A stretch of 64,000 bases of DNA from Streptomyces sindenensis (GCF_014649035.1 NZ_BMSG01000002.1:248001-312000), one strand, 5' to 3'. Shown: positions 31,557 through 40,900, counted from the first letter of the stretch. Notes: generated by a model not told the origin, from the sequence alone. A program made the numbers and translations.

Positions 31557-32894
31557 GTGAACAGGCAGCGCAACAGGGGCCGGGTGATGGCCGCGGCACT
31601 CGCGGCGATGTGCGCGGCGGCGGTCCTGCCGGGGCAGGCCCACGCGGCGGGCCCCGGGGTGTACGCGTTCGACCCCGACGCGAAGAACGTGCAGGGCGCG
31701 GTGACCAACGTCGAGGCGTCCACGCTGGACGAGGGCGTTTCGTACCGCAGCCTGATCGAGCCCGGCGAGAAGCTCTACTACCGGGTCACGCTGGACGACG
31801 TCTCCGCCGCCTATGTCTCGGCGGTCGCGGTGCCCGGCGACAGCGGCGCGGTCGCCTACGGCGACGGCATCAGCATCAGCCTCCGGGAGACCGACAACAC
31901 CCAGTGCGACACGGGGCGGGCGAGCTTCGGCTCGGGCGCGTACGCCCGTCCCATCACCGCGTACGCCTCCCGGACCGTCAAGGAGGGCGGCAGCACCTGC
32001 CAGGAGGGCGGTCCGTACGACGTTCTCGTCGAGCGGGAGAGCAAGGCGGACTCCAGCCAGGAGGCCTGGGGCCTGGAGCTGCGCTTCCTTGAGGAGCCGA
32101 AGCTCAAGAGCGGTACGTCCATGCCGACCGAGGCCCCGGAGAGCTGGCCCTCGGCCTCGGCGAAGCCGCTGACCGGGAAGCAGCAGAAGCGGTCCGGCGG
32201 GTCCGGGTTCTCCGAGGCCACCAGCCTGGAGAACGGCCGCTGGCAGGACACGGTCGCCCCGGGGCAGACCCGCTTCTACCGGGTGCCGGTGGACTGGGGC
32301 CAGCAGATCCACGCCACCGCGGGGCTCTCCAACAGCACGAGCGGCGGCACGGACTTCGTGGGCAGCGCGCTCACCCTGGCGCTGGCCAACCCCGCTCAGG
32401 GGCCGGTCTCCGACGCCACGCTCTCCTACTCCGGAGGCCCCGCGTCCGCGTCCCTGCGGCCGCTGCCGCCGGTGGCCTACCGCAACCGGTTCGACTCCTC
32501 GTCCCAGGTCAGCGCCATGCGCTTCGCGGGCTGGTACTACCTGTCGGTCTCCCTCAGCCCGAAGCTGAAGGACTCCTACGGCGCCGAGCCGATCCCGTTC
32601 GAGCTGTCGGTCCAGGTGAAGAACCAGCCCGAGGAATCCCCGTACGAGGGTGACGCCGGGGTCTTCGGCGTCACCGACCAGGACCGGGAAGTGGCCCGGA
32701 AGGGGCAGAACGCCGAGCAGGCCGCGAAGAGCGGCCCGATGACCGTGGTCGCGGCGGCCGGGATCGGCACGGGGTCGGTGCTGGTGCTCGGTCTGGGCGT
32801 CTGGACCCTGCTGGCCCGCCGCCGCGCGTCGGCCGCTCCGGCCGCCGGTCATCCGGCCGGCGGGGGCCACCAGCCTCCGCCGCAGGGCTGGTAG
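31557..32894 (+). CDS. Secreted, C-terminally membrane-anchored protein, unknown function
   Basis: A 445-residue protein starting at GTG 31557 with a GAGGGGAAG ribosome-binding site. It has a signal peptide (MNRQRNRGRVMAAAL...AHA, cut near residue 29), two beta-rich halves with the related motifs EPGEKLYYRVTLD and APGQTRFYRVPVD, and a C-terminal helix (about 400-423) followed by a Pro/Gly-rich cytoplasmic tail. The duplicated motif suggests two copies of an extracellular beta-sandwich. It converges with a Ser/Thr kinase gene, leaving only 3 bp between stops. Function is not recognised. Confidence 0.8.
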   Translation: MNRQRNRGRVMAAALAAMCAAAVLPGQAHAAGPGVYAFDPDAKNVQGAVTNVEASTLDEGVSYRSLIEPGEKLYYRVTLDDVSAAYVSAVAVPGDSGAVAYGDGISISLRETDNTQCDTGRASFGSGAYARPITAYASRTVKEGGSTCQEGGPYDVLVERESKADSSQEAWGLELRFLEEPKLKSGTSMPTEAPESWPSASAKPLTGKQQKRSGGSGFSEATSLENGRWQDTVAPGQTRFYRVPVDWGQQIHATAGLSNSTSGGTDFVGSALTLALANPAQGPVSDATLSYSGGPASASLRPLPPVAYRNRFDSSSQVSAMRFAGWYYLSVSLSPKLKDSYGAEPIPFELSVQVKNQPEESPYEGDAGVFGVTDQDREVARKGQNAEQAAKSGPMTVVAAAGIGTGSVLVLGLGVWTLLARRRASAAPAAGHPAGGGHQPPPQGW

Positions 32895-32897
32895 CCG

Positions 32898-34289
32898 TCA
32901 GATCTGGGTGAGGGCCCAGATCCCGACCGCGAAGCAGATCAGCGCCACCACCAGCACCGGGACCGCCACCTTCGGGGGCGGTCCCGGGCGCGTTCGCCGT
33001 ACGGGCGGGTGGGGCGCCGCGTGCTGCACCGGAGGGGCCGGCACCGGCGGGTGCTGCTGGTGCTGGGCGGTGTAGGGGCGGGTGGCGGAGGGATCGTGCG
33101 GTACGCCGGAGGTCGGCGCCTGGGAGGGGTCCGGCGCGCCGGCGGCGTACGCGGGCGGCCCGTCGGCGGCGAAGGGTGCGGCCGGCGGCTGCTGGAACCC
33201 CGGCTGCGGGTAGGGCTGTTGGTGCGCGGCCGCGGGCTGCTGCGCGGCCGCGGGCTGCTGCGGGGCCACGGGCTGCTGCGCGGCCACGGGCGGGGGCGCG
33301 AGGTGGAAGCTGCCCGTCTCCGACATCGACACGGGGGGCGGGGAGGCGTCCTGCTGAGCCGCTCCGGCCACCGGACCCGGTGCGGGCGCCGAGGGCTGCT
33401 GCGGGGCGGTGACGGGCCCGTCGGGGCCGAATCCCTCGGGCAGCGGCCCGATCTGATCGAAGACCTCCACCGGCTCGTCGTCCGGGCCGGGTTCGGGCAG
33501 CATCTCGACGGCCGCGGTCAGGGCCTTGCGCGCGCCTGTCGCGGTACGGAAGCGGGCGTGCGGGTCGGGCTGGAGCAGACCGGCGAGAACCTGCCACAGC
33601 GGCTCGGGAATGCCCTCGGGGGCGCCCGGGGTGCCGTGCGTGGCGAAGTGCTCCACCAGCGCCTGGGAGTCCGGCTTCCGGCCCTGGAGGAGGTAGAGCG
33701 CGACCAGGCCGACCGCGAACAGGTCCGCGGGGAAGTCGGGTTCGGCGCCCATCATCTGCTCGGGGGCGAAGTAACCGGGCGTACCGACCACGTAGTTGGT
33801 CTCGGTCAGCCGGGGTTCGCCCTTGCGCATCGAGATGCCGAAGTCGGACAGGCGCAGATGCGGCCGGCCCGTACCGGTCGCCTCCATCAGGATGTTGGCA
33901 GGCTTGATGTCGCGGTGCACGACCCCTTCGGCGTGCACCGTGGAGAGTCCGGAGAGCAGCTGGTCCAGCAGCAGGCAGACGAAGCGCGGGGGCAACGGGC
34001 CGTAGTCGCCGATGACATGGGCGAGCGAGCCGCCGCTCACCAGGTCCATGGTGAACAGGACCTTGTCGTCGTCGGCGGCCCAGCTGGCCGGGGCCAGCAC
34101 GTGCGGGTGCTCGATGCGCAGCGCCTGCTCGCGGACGAAGCGCAGCAGCGTGTGCGCGTCGCTCTGTTGGAGCACCTTGGCCGCGACGTACCTGCGGCGC
34201 CGGTGGTCCCAGGCCCGCCAGACGGCGCCGACCCCACCCCGCCCGATCGGATCGATCAGCTCGTACCGACCGGCGAAAACCTCACCCAT
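32898..34289 (-). CDS. Transmembrane Ser/Thr protein kinase
   Basis: A 463-residue Hanks-type kinase starting MGEVFAGRYELIDPIG. It has a glycine-rich loop GRGGVGAVW, catalytic lysine in YVAAKVLQ, HRDIKPANIL and DFGISM motifs and APEQ, so it is predicted active. A long Pro/Gln/Ala-rich cytoplasmic linker (about 290-430) with PAAAQQ repeats leads to one C-terminal membrane helix ending at the last residue. There is no extracellular sensor domain, unlike PknB. An HTH gene lies upstream in the same orientation, 119 bp away. Confidence 0.92.
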   Translation of the reverse strand: MGEVFAGRYELIDPIGRGGVGAVWRAWDHRRRRYVAAKVLQQSDAHTLLRFVREQALRIEHPHVLAPASWAADDDKVLFTMDLVSGGSLAHVIGDYGPLPPRFVCLLLDQLLSGLSTVHAEGVVHRDIKPANILMEATGTGRPHLRLSDFGISMRKGEPRLTETNYVVGTPGYFAPEQMMGAEPDFPADLFAVGLVALYLLQGRKPDSQALVEHFATHGTPGAPEGIPEPLWQVLAGLLQPDPHARFRTATGARKALTAAVEMLPEPGPDDEPVEVFDQIGPLPEGFGPDGPVTAPQQPSAPAPGPVAGAAQQDASPPPVSMSETGSFHLAPPPVAAQQPVAPQQPAAAQQPAAAHQQPYPQPGFQQPPAAPFAADGPPAYAAGAPDPSQAPTSGVPHDPSATRPYTAQHQQHPPVPAPPVQHAAPHPPVRRTRPGPPPKVAVPVLVVALICFAVGIWALTQI

Positions 34290-34408
34290 TGCGCTGCGCC
34301 CGCTCCCCGTTCCCGTTGTCTCCGCGGCTTCGAGGGGACCAGGGGCCCCGGCTGTGTGCGAGGCCCCGGTCCGCCGTCGTGCGGCTGTGCCGTCGTGCTC
34401 CCGACCGG

Positions 34409-34957
34409 CTAGCTCTGGTGTCCTTCGTAGTGCGCGACCGCGTCCGCGGTGCGGCCCGCTCCGTACACCCGGAGGAACTCTGCCAGCTCCGGGTGGGTCG
34501 GGGCGAGGGCGTCGGCGGCATCGATGATGTCGCCGGCCGCCGCGACCGACCGCAGCAGCGACTGGATCTCGCGCACCACGCGGCGGACGGTGGGAGCGCC
34601 GCCGGTGGAGGTGGTCTGGCCGGTGCCGGTCAGGACGGACCCGCCCTGCGACTTTTTGATCTCCTCCATCCGGTCGGTGGCTTCGCCCGCGCTGACGCTG
34701 CCGTCCGCGACCTGGCCCGACAGCTCCTGGAGCGCCTGCACGCGCTGGACCACCGCGGGGTTCCCGATCTTGGCCCGCTGGCCGCTCATCAGCTGCGACA
34801 GCATGGGGGCGGAGAGCCCGAGAACAGCGGCCAGCCGGGCCTGGTTCAGGCCGAGATCATCGATCAGCCGACGGAAGAGCGCCCCCAACGGCTCTCCGTA
34901 CCAACTGCGTTGAAGCTCTCTGGCTCTTGCCGTCGCCTCTTGTTGCGCTGCGTCCAT
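34409..34957 (-). CDS. Helix-turn-helix DNA-binding protein
   Basis: A 182-residue protein starting MDAAQQEATARAREL after a GGGGAG ribosome-binding site. An XRE-like HTH (about 25-75) reads LGLNQARLAAVLGLSAPMLSQLMSG. A helical region and a C-terminal part (about 130-182) with TVRRVVREIQSLL follow. Its target and ligand are unknown. Because the kinase gene follows in the same direction it could be a kinase substrate or co-regulated partner (inference). Confidence 0.85.
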   Translation of the reverse strand: MDAAQQEATARARELQRSWYGEPLGALFRRLIDDLGLNQARLAAVLGLSAPMLSQLMSGQRAKIGNPAVVQRVQALQELSGQVADGSVSAGEATDRMEEIKKSQGGSVLTGTGQTTSTGGAPTVRRVVREIQSLLRSVAAAGDIIDAADALAPTHPELAEFLRVYGAGRTADAVAHYEGHQS

Positions 34958-35092
34958 GGCGTCTCCCCATCGCTGCGGCTTCGCTGCTGCGAACCTTGCG
35001 AGCATCTTACGGAGCGTGGTCGTTCCCGGGGAGTCCCTATCCTTTTGGAAGAACCCGGGGGGTACCCGGTACTCTGGTCCCGACGGTGACCC

Positions 35093-35165
35093 GGGGCCTT
35101 AGCTCAGTTGGTAGAGCGCTGCCTTTGCAAGGCAGATGTCAGGAGTTCGAATCTCCTAGGCTCCA
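35093..35165 (+). tRNA. tRNA-Ala (TGC)
   Basis: Acceptor stem GGGGCCT/AGGCTCC (one G-T pair), anticodon loop TTTGCAA with anticodon TGC at 35126-35128, T-arm with GTTCGAATC, discriminator A at 35165. CCA is not encoded. TTGGAA (35045-35050) and TACTCT (35070-35075) just upstream may be its promoter, with a long 19-bp spacer. Confidence 0.97.
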
Positions 35166-35172
35166 CTTGATT

Positions 35173-35215
35173 GAACCCCTCCAACCTGCGGAAACGTGGT
35201 TGGAGGGGTTCTTTT
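35173..35215 (+). terminator. Terminator after tRNA-Ala
   Basis: Perfect 13-bp stem (35174-35186 AACCCCTCCAACC with 35198-35210) followed by CTTTTG. Strong intrinsic terminator. Confidence 0.9.
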
Positions 35216-35281
35216 GCGTTCCTTCTCCGCTGCACCAGGCACACTTCATACATAAACAGTCGAGCCACAAAGGACTCAGGC

Positions 35282-35866
35282 ATGATCACGTTGACGAAGG
35301 AAGACGGCCCGGCGGACCTGGGCGGGGTGACTCACCTGTCCATCGGGGCGTCCTGGGACCCGACCGTCGGGAGCAGCGGCGGTCTGATGGGGAAGATCCG
35401 GCAGAAGGCCGGTACGGACCTCGACCTGATCGCCATCGCGCTGCAGGGCGGCGACCCGGTGCGGCTGGCCGGACTGGACTCCCTGGACCCGCTGGGCAAC
35501 GGCTCGCTGGTGCATAGCGGGGACAACCAGACCGGGCACGGTGACGGCGACGACGAGACGGTGACCGTCGAGTTCGCCAGGATTCCTTCGAACATCACGT
35601 CGATCGTCTTCATCGCGGCCGCCTACAAGAAGCGCAGCTCGTTCAGCAACGCGCGCAACATCAGCTTCAAGGTGTACGACGCGACGGGCGGCAGCTCGCA
35701 GCAGGTCGCCGACATCTGGCCGAGCATGCTCACCCAGGACAACGGCGTCGCCGTCGCCAAGGCGATCCGTGAGGGCGCGGGCTGGAAGCTTCAGGTGATC
35801 AACGAGACCGGGAAGATCAAGCAGGGTGACGAGCACGCCCTGATGCGCTTCGCCGTCAGCCGGTAG
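35282..35866 (+). CDS. TerD-family calcium-binding stress protein
   Basis: A 194-residue TerD-domain protein starting MITLTKEDGPADLG after AAAGGA. It has the family calcium-binding signature (GDNQTGHGDGDDE, about residues 79-91) and the typical WD-like segments LSIGASWD and IVFIAAAYKK. Streptomyces have many TerD paralogues that influence calcium-related differentiation and stress responses. This one is a stand-alone copy, not in a ter/TDD operon. The ATG at 35282 is the family start; upstream sequence in the frame runs into the tRNA terminator. Confidence 0.93.
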   Translation: MITLTKEDGPADLGGVTHLSIGASWDPTVGSSGGLMGKIRQKAGTDLDLIAIALQGGDPVRLAGLDSLDPLGNGSLVHSGDNQTGHGDGDDETVTVEFARIPSNITSIVFIAAAYKKRSSFSNARNISFKVYDATGGSSQQVADIWPSMLTQDNGVAVAKAIREGAGWKLQVINETGKIKQGDEHALMRFAVSR

Positions 35867-35907
35867 GCGTCCCCGGCGTCCCTCCGTACGCGTCGGTGGG
35901 CACACGC

Positions 35908-35957
35908 GAGCGCGGCCGCGGAAACCGCTCAGGCGGTCTCCGCGGCCGCGCTCTTTC
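35908..35957. terminator. Bidirectional terminator between terD-like and DUF5324 genes
   Basis: Perfect 15-bp stem GAGCGCGGCCGCGGA/TCCGCGGCCGCGCTC with an inner ACCGC/GCGGT stem, followed by TTT. It lies between convergent genes. Confidence 0.85.
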
Positions 35958-35983
35958 CGTCGCTCTGCCGTTCTGCCGGCCTG

Positions 35984-36721
35984 TCAGGGCCGGTCGTCGA
36001 GGCCCGGGGTGTCCCCCTTGCCGGCCTCGGACTCGGCCTCGGCCTCGGCCTCGGCCTGCTTGGCCTCGACCTCCGGGTCGAGGCCGGCGCGCGGGCTGCC
36101 GTCGACCGAGCTGAGCGGCGAGCGCTCGTCGCCCACCTCGGTGGCGACGGGCGGCTCGACCAGCCAGTCCGGGTTGGCCTGCTTGTCCCACCAGCGCCAG
36201 GCTGCATAGGCGCCGCCCGCCAGGACGCCCAGCACCAGGAACCCCTTCGCGGCCCGGCCGGCCTTGGCCCGCCGCTGGTGCTTCCGGGCCAGCTTCTGGA
36301 TTTCCTTGGCCGTCACCTGGGTACGCAGCGCCGCCAGGGCGGCCGCGCTGCGGGCGGACGCCTGCTCGGCGACCGGCATGGTCACCGCCCGGGCGTGCTC
36401 GACGCGGGGTGCGGTGTAGTCGGCGGCGCTCCGCGCGGCCTTCCGGGTGGAGACCGCGGCGCGCTGCGCGGCCTCGTCGACCCGCGGCGGCACGTGCGTA
36501 CGGGCCTGCTCGATGCGCGGTGCGAGGTGGGACGCGTACTGGACACGGGCCTGCTTGGCCGCCTTCGTCACCTTGGGTGCGAGGCGTACGCGCGCCTCGT
36601 GCGCGTAGTGGGCCGCCTGCTCCTTGGCCATGTCGGCGTAGGGCGCCACCACTTCCGCGGCGTGCTGCGCGCTGTCCTTCGCCGAGTCGGTTGCGGCGCG
36701 CACGCTGTCGATGCGGGTCAC
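35984..36721 (-). CDS. DUF5324-type helical membrane protein
   Basis: A 245-residue protein starting VTRIDSVRAATDSAKDS at a GTG directly after GGAGGAGG. The first 160 residues are an Ala/Arg/Lys-rich amphipathic helical array with repeats of the form APxxxxARxxxx, suggesting a coiled coil. One membrane helix (about 174-192) follows, then an acidic tail of AEAEAE repeats. Found in Streptomyces next to the cyclophilin and rhomboid genes; function not established. It is divergent from the cyclophilin gene. Confidence 0.8.
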   Translation of the reverse strand: MTRIDSVRAATDSAKDSAQHAAEVVAPYADMAKEQAAHYAHEARVRLAPKVTKAAKQARVQYASHLAPRIEQARTHVPPRVDEAAQRAAVSTRKAARSAADYTAPRVEHARAVTMPVAEQASARSAAALAALRTQVTAKEIQKLARKHQRRAKAGRAAKGFLVLGVLAGGAYAAWRWWDKQANPDWLVEPPVATEVGDERSPLSSVDGSPRAGLDPEVEAKQAEAEAEAESEAGKGDTPGLDDRP

Positions 36722-37004
36722 GAGATCCTCCTCCTTGGTGGCGGGTAGGTACTCCGCCTGTCCGCCCAGTCCAAAATCATGCCTGTTGGGTCCATGCCCG
36801 GCACGCGGGACGGGCATCCGGGTCATGATCGTCATTTGCGGTCAAAACGGTCCATGTGAAGTGTGCCGACGACAATGCCATGGTTCGGCGGTGAACGCGC
36901 CGGTTCGCCGGGCATCCGGCCGTACGTTTCCCGGTCCGTGGGAGGATCGCCGGACGTCAGCGAAGGATTTGACGGCAGGCGAGGGAAGAAGAGGAAGGCA
37001 GATC

Positions 37005-37532
37005 GTGGCCGAGCAGCTTTACGCCACCTTGAAGACCAACCGGGGCGACATCGAGATCCGGCTGCTGCCGTTCCACGCGCCCAAGACGGTGAAGAACTTC
37101 GTCGAACTGGCCACGGGGCAGCGTGAGTGGGTCAACCCGGAGACCGGCGAGACCACCAGGGACCCGCTGTACGACGGCACCGTCTTCCACCGCGTGATCA
37201 GCGGTTTCATGATTCAGGGCGGCGATCCGCTGGGCAACGGCACCGGCGGCCCGGGCTACCAGTTCGCCGACGAGTTCCACCCGGAGCTGGCCTTCACCAA
37301 GCCGTATCTGCTGGCCATGGCGAACGCGGGGCCGGGCACCAACGGCTCGCAGTTCTTCCTGACTGTCTCGCCGACCGCGTGGCTGACCAACAAGCACACC
37401 ATCTTCGGCGAGGTCGCCAATGACGCGGGCCGCAAGGTGGTCGACGCCATCGCGGCCACTCCGACCAATCCGCGCACCGACCGCCCGCTCCAGGACGTGG
37501 TGATCGAGTCCGTGGTCGTCGAGACCCGCTGA
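37005..37532 (+). CDS. Cyclophilin-type peptidyl-prolyl isomerase
   Basis: A 175-residue cytoplasmic cyclophilin that catalyses cis-trans isomerisation of prolyl bonds. It shows the catalytic FHRVI segment (with the active-site Arg), GDPLGNGTGGPGY, and the conserved MANAGPGTNGSQFFL core. It has no signal peptide. GTG at 37005 follows GAGGAAGG. The syntenic mycobacterial gene is ppiA (Rv0009), between the tRNAs and crgA. Confidence 0.96.
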   Translation: MAEQLYATLKTNRGDIEIRLLPFHAPKTVKNFVELATGQREWVNPETGETTRDPLYDGTVFHRVISGFMIQGGDPLGNGTGGPGYQFADEFHPELAFTKPYLLAMANAGPGTNGSQFFLTVSPTAWLTNKHTIFGEVANDAGRKVVDAIAATPTNPRTDRPLQDVVIESVVVETR

Positions 37533-37726
37533 CGTCGCGCACACCGGGCCCCGGGGGAAGCCCCGCGCACCTGGCCCCGGGGGAAGCCCCGCGCACCTGT
37601 GGGTCCCCCGCGGGGAACCAACCGCCCTGCCCGTCCGTAGTGATACATAGCGGACGAGCGGGGCGGCCCTGTCCGTGCCGCCGCCCGAGCGACCAGGGAC
37701 GAGGACCGAGAGGCAGGCCAGGACCG

Positions 37727-38629
37727 ATGGACCAGCAGCCGCCGGGAGACCGTGCCGCCGCGGGAAGCGGTGTGCCGACGCCGACCTGCTACCGCCATCC
37801 CGACCGCGAGACCGGCATCAGCTGTACGCGCTGCGAGCGGCCGGTCTGCCCCGAGTGCATGGTCAGCGCCTCGGTCGGCTTCCAGTGCCCCGACTGCGTA
37901 CGCCAGGGTTCGGGCACCGGGCACCACCCGGCGGCCAGTCGGCCGCGGACGCTGGCGGGCGGCACGGTGGCCGCCGATCCGCGCCTGGTCACCAAGATCC
38001 TGCTCGGCATCAATCTGGCCGTCTTCCTCCTGGTCACCGTCCGCCCCGGGCTGGTGGGCGATCTGACGCTGCTCGGCCGGGCCTGGGACCCGAGCCCGCC
38101 GCCGGGATCGATCGAAGGCGTCGCCGAGGGCCAGTGGTACCGCCTGGTGACCTCGATGTTCCTCCACCAGGAACTGATGCACATCGGGTTCAACATGCTC
38201 GGTCTCTGGTGGCTCGGCGGACAGCTGGAGGCGGCGCTCGGCCGCTCCCGCTATCTCGCGCTCTATCTGCTGTCCGGGTTCGCCGGGAGCGCGCTGACCT
38301 ATCTGATCGCCGCGCAGAACCAGCCCTCGCTGGGTGCCTCCGGCGCGGTCTACGGCCTCTTCGGCGCGACCGCCGTCCTGATGCGGCGGATGAACTACGA
38401 CATGCGCCCGGTGCTCGTGCTGCTGGCGCTCAACCTGGTCTTCACCTTCACCTGGGGCGGTATCGCCTGGGAGGCGCACGTCGGCGGTCTGATCGCGGGC
38501 GTCGCCATCGCCGTCGGCATGGTCCACGCCCCGCGTGAGCGGCGTACGGCGGTGCAGGCCGGCACGTGTGCGCTCGTCCTGCTGGCGTCCCTCGGGATCA
38601 TCGTCGCCCGGACGATCGCGCTCGCCTGA
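37727..38629 (+). CDS. Rhomboid intramembrane serine protease with N-terminal zinc finger
   Basis: A 300-residue integral membrane protease starting MDQQPPGDR. Residues about 20-60 form a B-box-like zinc-binding module (CYRHPDRETGISCTRCERP with further Cys pairs VCPECM and CPDC). Six membrane helices follow with the rhomboid signatures: GxSG serine in GASGAVYGLF (about residue 204) and the catalytic His in WEAHVGGLI (about residue 249). The HxxxN segment LMHIGFNMLGL stabilises the oxyanion hole. Substrates are unknown. Confidence 0.95.
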   Translation: MDQQPPGDRAAAGSGVPTPTCYRHPDRETGISCTRCERPVCPECMVSASVGFQCPDCVRQGSGTGHHPAASRPRTLAGGTVAADPRLVTKILLGINLAVFLLVTVRPGLVGDLTLLGRAWDPSPPPGSIEGVAEGQWYRLVTSMFLHQELMHIGFNMLGLWWLGGQLEAALGRSRYLALYLLSGFAGSALTYLIAAQNQPSLGASGAVYGLFGATAVLMRRMNYDMRPVLVLLALNLVFTFTWGGIAWEAHVGGLIAGVAIAVGMVHAPRERRTAVQAGTCALVLLASLGIIVARTIALA

Positions 38630-38976
38630 GCGGATTTGTCGGCGAGAGGGGGCTCTCCACCCCCAGGCTGACCGAAGTTGTCCACAGTGTGCGCGGATTC
38701 TTGTGTATGGCAAGAGGAACAGGTGTGCCCATCGTCGCTGAGCTGGGCCTTTCCGCCCGGACAACGCCGTGCAGCCCCCCTCGGCGAGGGAGGCTGCAGT
38801 CACACCGGCGTCAACTTGAGTGGAGGTTATCCACAGATCGTCTGACCTTTTCCCCCGACTGTGGATAACGCTGTGGGTAACTCAGGGCAAGGCTTGCGCG
38901 GAAGGGTGTCGACCAGATACGGAGACGGGCACGGAGCCCGTACCCGGCCCGGGGGCGACGGAGCGGAAGGGGTCCG
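38630..38976. other. Intergenic region with a DnaA-box cluster
   Basis: 347 bp between rhomboid and crgA genes. It holds the perfect box TTGTCCACA (38678-38686), TTATCCACA (38827-38835), TTATCCACA on the minus strand (38860-38868) and a one-mismatch box TTACCCACA on the minus strand (38872-38880). No gene is supportable here. Confidence 0.8.
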
Positions 38977-39231
38977 CTACTTCCACTGGGTCGACACGGC
39001 GAAGCCGCCGGCGATGAAGCCGAAGCCGACCACGATGTTCCAGTTGCCCAGGGCGTCGACCGGCAGATCGCCTTCGGTCACGTAGAACACCACGATCCAG
39101 GCCAGCCCGATGAGGAACAGGGCCAGCATCACCGGAGCGACCCAGCTGCGGTTGGTCAGCTTGATGGCCGTTGCCTGCTTCGCCGGGGGCGGCGTGAAGT
39201 CGGCCTTCTTGCGGATACGTGACTTCGGCAC
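38977..39231 (-). CDS. crgA: Cell division protein CrgA
   Basis: An 84-residue membrane protein with two transmembrane helices (about 31-52 and 64-80) and a basic cytoplasmic N-terminus starting [12 protein letters not shown]. CrgA coordinates growth and septation: in Streptomyces it restrains FtsZ ring formation in aerial hyphae, and in mycobacteria it links divisome components. GTG start at 39231 after GAGAGTCC. It is divergent from the DUF881 gene. Confidence 0.97.
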   Translation of the reverse strand: MPKSRIRKKADFTPPPAKQATAIKLTNRSWVAPVMLALFLIGLAWIVVFYVTEGDLPVDALGNWNIVVGFGFIAGGFAVSTQWK

Positions 39232-39382
39232 GAGGGACTCTCCTGTCGATGCGCTGCGTGACCGCGCAGGGATCTGTGGCGGGCGCCGGGGGCGGGTGCC
39301 AGGGGATGCCAGGGGGAATGCTGCCTCCCCCGAGCGTCCGTTAGCGTAGTGCTTCCCTGGCGCCTGATGAGATAAGGGTACG

Positions 39383-40150
39383 TTGAGCAATTCTGCCGAC
39401 TCCCCCGAAGGCCCGGCCCGGCGCACCTCCGTGTGGGCGGTCCGGGGGCTCACCGCTGCGGTTTTCGCCCTGGCCGGACTCATCTTCGTCACCAGCGCCA
39501 ACACGGCCAAGGGCACCAATCTGCGCAGCGACTCCTCGCTCCTCAAGCTCTCCGACCTGATCAGGGAGCGCAGCGAGAAGAACGCCGAGCTGAACGACTC
39601 GGCCGCTTCCCTGCGCGCGGAGATCGATGCCCTCGCCCAGCGCGACGACGGTTCCACCCGGGCCGAGGACGCCCGGCTGAAGGCCCTGGAGAAGGCGGCC
39701 GGCACGACGAAGATCACCGGCGACTCCGTCAGCGTGACCCTCAACGACGCCCCTCCCGACGCCACCGCCAACCCCGGCTACCCCGAGCCCCAGCCCAACG
39801 ACCTGGTCATCCACCAGCAGGACCTGCAGGCCGTGGTGAACGCGCTGTGGCAGGGCGGGGCGCGCGGAATCCAGGTGATGGACCAGCGGCTGATCTCCAC
39901 CAGCGCGGTCCGCTGCGTCGGCAACACCCTGATCCTCCAGGGCCGCGTCTACTCCCCGCCGTACAAGGTCACCGCGGTCGGCGACCCCGGAAAGCTCAAG
40001 CAGGCGCTCAACAGGTCCACCGCGATCCAGAACTACCTGCTCTACGTGAAGGCGTACGGGCTGGGCTGGAAAGTCGACGAGGACGAGGCGGTGACTCTTC
40101 CCGGGTACTCGGGCACAGTGGATCTGCACTACGCACAGCCTGTGGAGTGA
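39383..40150 (+). CDS. DUF881 membrane-anchored coiled-coil protein
   Basis: A 255-residue protein read from a TTG start at 39383, preceded by AAGGG. One N-terminal membrane helix (about 18-38) is followed by a coiled coil (about 55-95, [22 protein letters not shown]) and an extracytoplasmic DUF881 domain ending [13 protein letters not shown]. The same gene (Rv0012) lies beside crgA in mycobacteria, and DUF881 proteins elsewhere are neighbours of division genes, so a divisome or envelope role is likely (inference). A sortase gene follows after 42 bp. Confidence 0.9.
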   Translation: MSNSADSPEGPARRTSVWAVRGLTAAVFALAGLIFVTSANTAKGTNLRSDSSLLKLSDLIRERSEKNAELNDSAASLRAEIDALAQRDDGSTRAEDARLKALEKAAGTTKITGDSVSVTLNDAPPDATANPGYPEPQPNDLVIHQQDLQAVVNALWQGGARGIQVMDQRLISTSAVRCVGNTLILQGRVYSPPYKVTAVGDPGKLKQALNRSTAIQNYLLYVKAYGLGWKVDEDEAVTLPGYSGTVDLHYAQPVE

Positions 40151-40192
40151 GCCCTGGCCGAGCGCCAGCTGAGCCCCGGGGAGGCCGGTCCG

Positions 40193-40900
40193 GTGTCGGT
40201 GCGAAGCGTCGTCAGGACCTTCAGCGAACTGTGCGTCACCGTGGGCGCGCTGATCATCCTCTTCGTCGTCTACTTCCTGTTCTGGACGGGTGTGAAGGCG
40301 GCCGACGCGGCCGAGGGTGAGATCGACACCCTCCGGCGCGAGTGGGCACGCGAACCCGTGGCGGCGGCCCCGCCGCCCCCTTCTCCTGCCTCTTCCGCTT
40401 CCGCGGAGCCCCCCGCCCCTGCCCCGTACCGCGACGGAAAGCCCTTCGCGACGATGCGCATCCCCCGCCTCGGCTCCGGCTGGGAGTGGCCCGTCCTGGA
40501 GAACACCGAGGTCAGCACCTTGCAGAAGGGGCTCGGGCACTACAGCGGAACCGCCCGCCCCGGCGACACGGGCAACTTCGCGGTGGCCGGGCACCGGCGG
40601 ACGTACGGCGACCCCTTCAAGGACTTCCCGAAACTGCGCCCCGGGGACGCCGTCGTCGTCAACGACGGCACGACCTGGTTCACGTACCGCATCGCGAAGA
40701 GGCCCCACCGGACCGTGCCCACCGACACCGCCGTCGTCGCCCCGGTGCCCCGCGGCTCCGGCTTCGAGGGCGCCGGCCGCTATCTGACCCTCACCACGTG
40801 CGAACCGGAATGGGGCAGCAGCCACCGGCTGGTCGCCTGGGCCCATCTGGACGCGACGCGGCCGGTGAGCGAGGGCGAGCCGCCGGAGCTCGCCGGCTGA
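40193..40900 (+). CDS. Class E sortase (first of three)
   Basis: A 235-residue membrane-anchored cysteine transpeptidase. N-terminal helix about 13-35, a Pro/Ala/Ser-rich spacer, then the sortase beta-barrel with the catalytic His in VAGHRRT (about 133), Cys in LTTCEPEW (about 203) and the Arg in SSHRL. Class E enzymes anchor LAxTG-type proteins, such as long chaplins of Streptomyces, to the wall. GTG at 40193 is preceded by GGGGAGG. It sits before a small membrane protein, pabA and two further sortases. Confidence 0.92.
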   Translation: MSVRSVVRTFSELCVTVGALIILFVVYFLFWTGVKAADAAEGEIDTLRREWAREPVAAAPPPPSPASSASAEPPAPAPYRDGKPFATMRIPRLGSGWEWPVLENTEVSTLQKGLGHYSGTARPGDTGNFAVAGHRRTYGDPFKDFPKLRPGDAVVVNDGTTWFTYRIAKRPHRTVPTDTAVVAPVPRGSGFEGAGRYLTLTTCEPEWGSSHRLVAWAHLDATRPVSEGEPPELAG

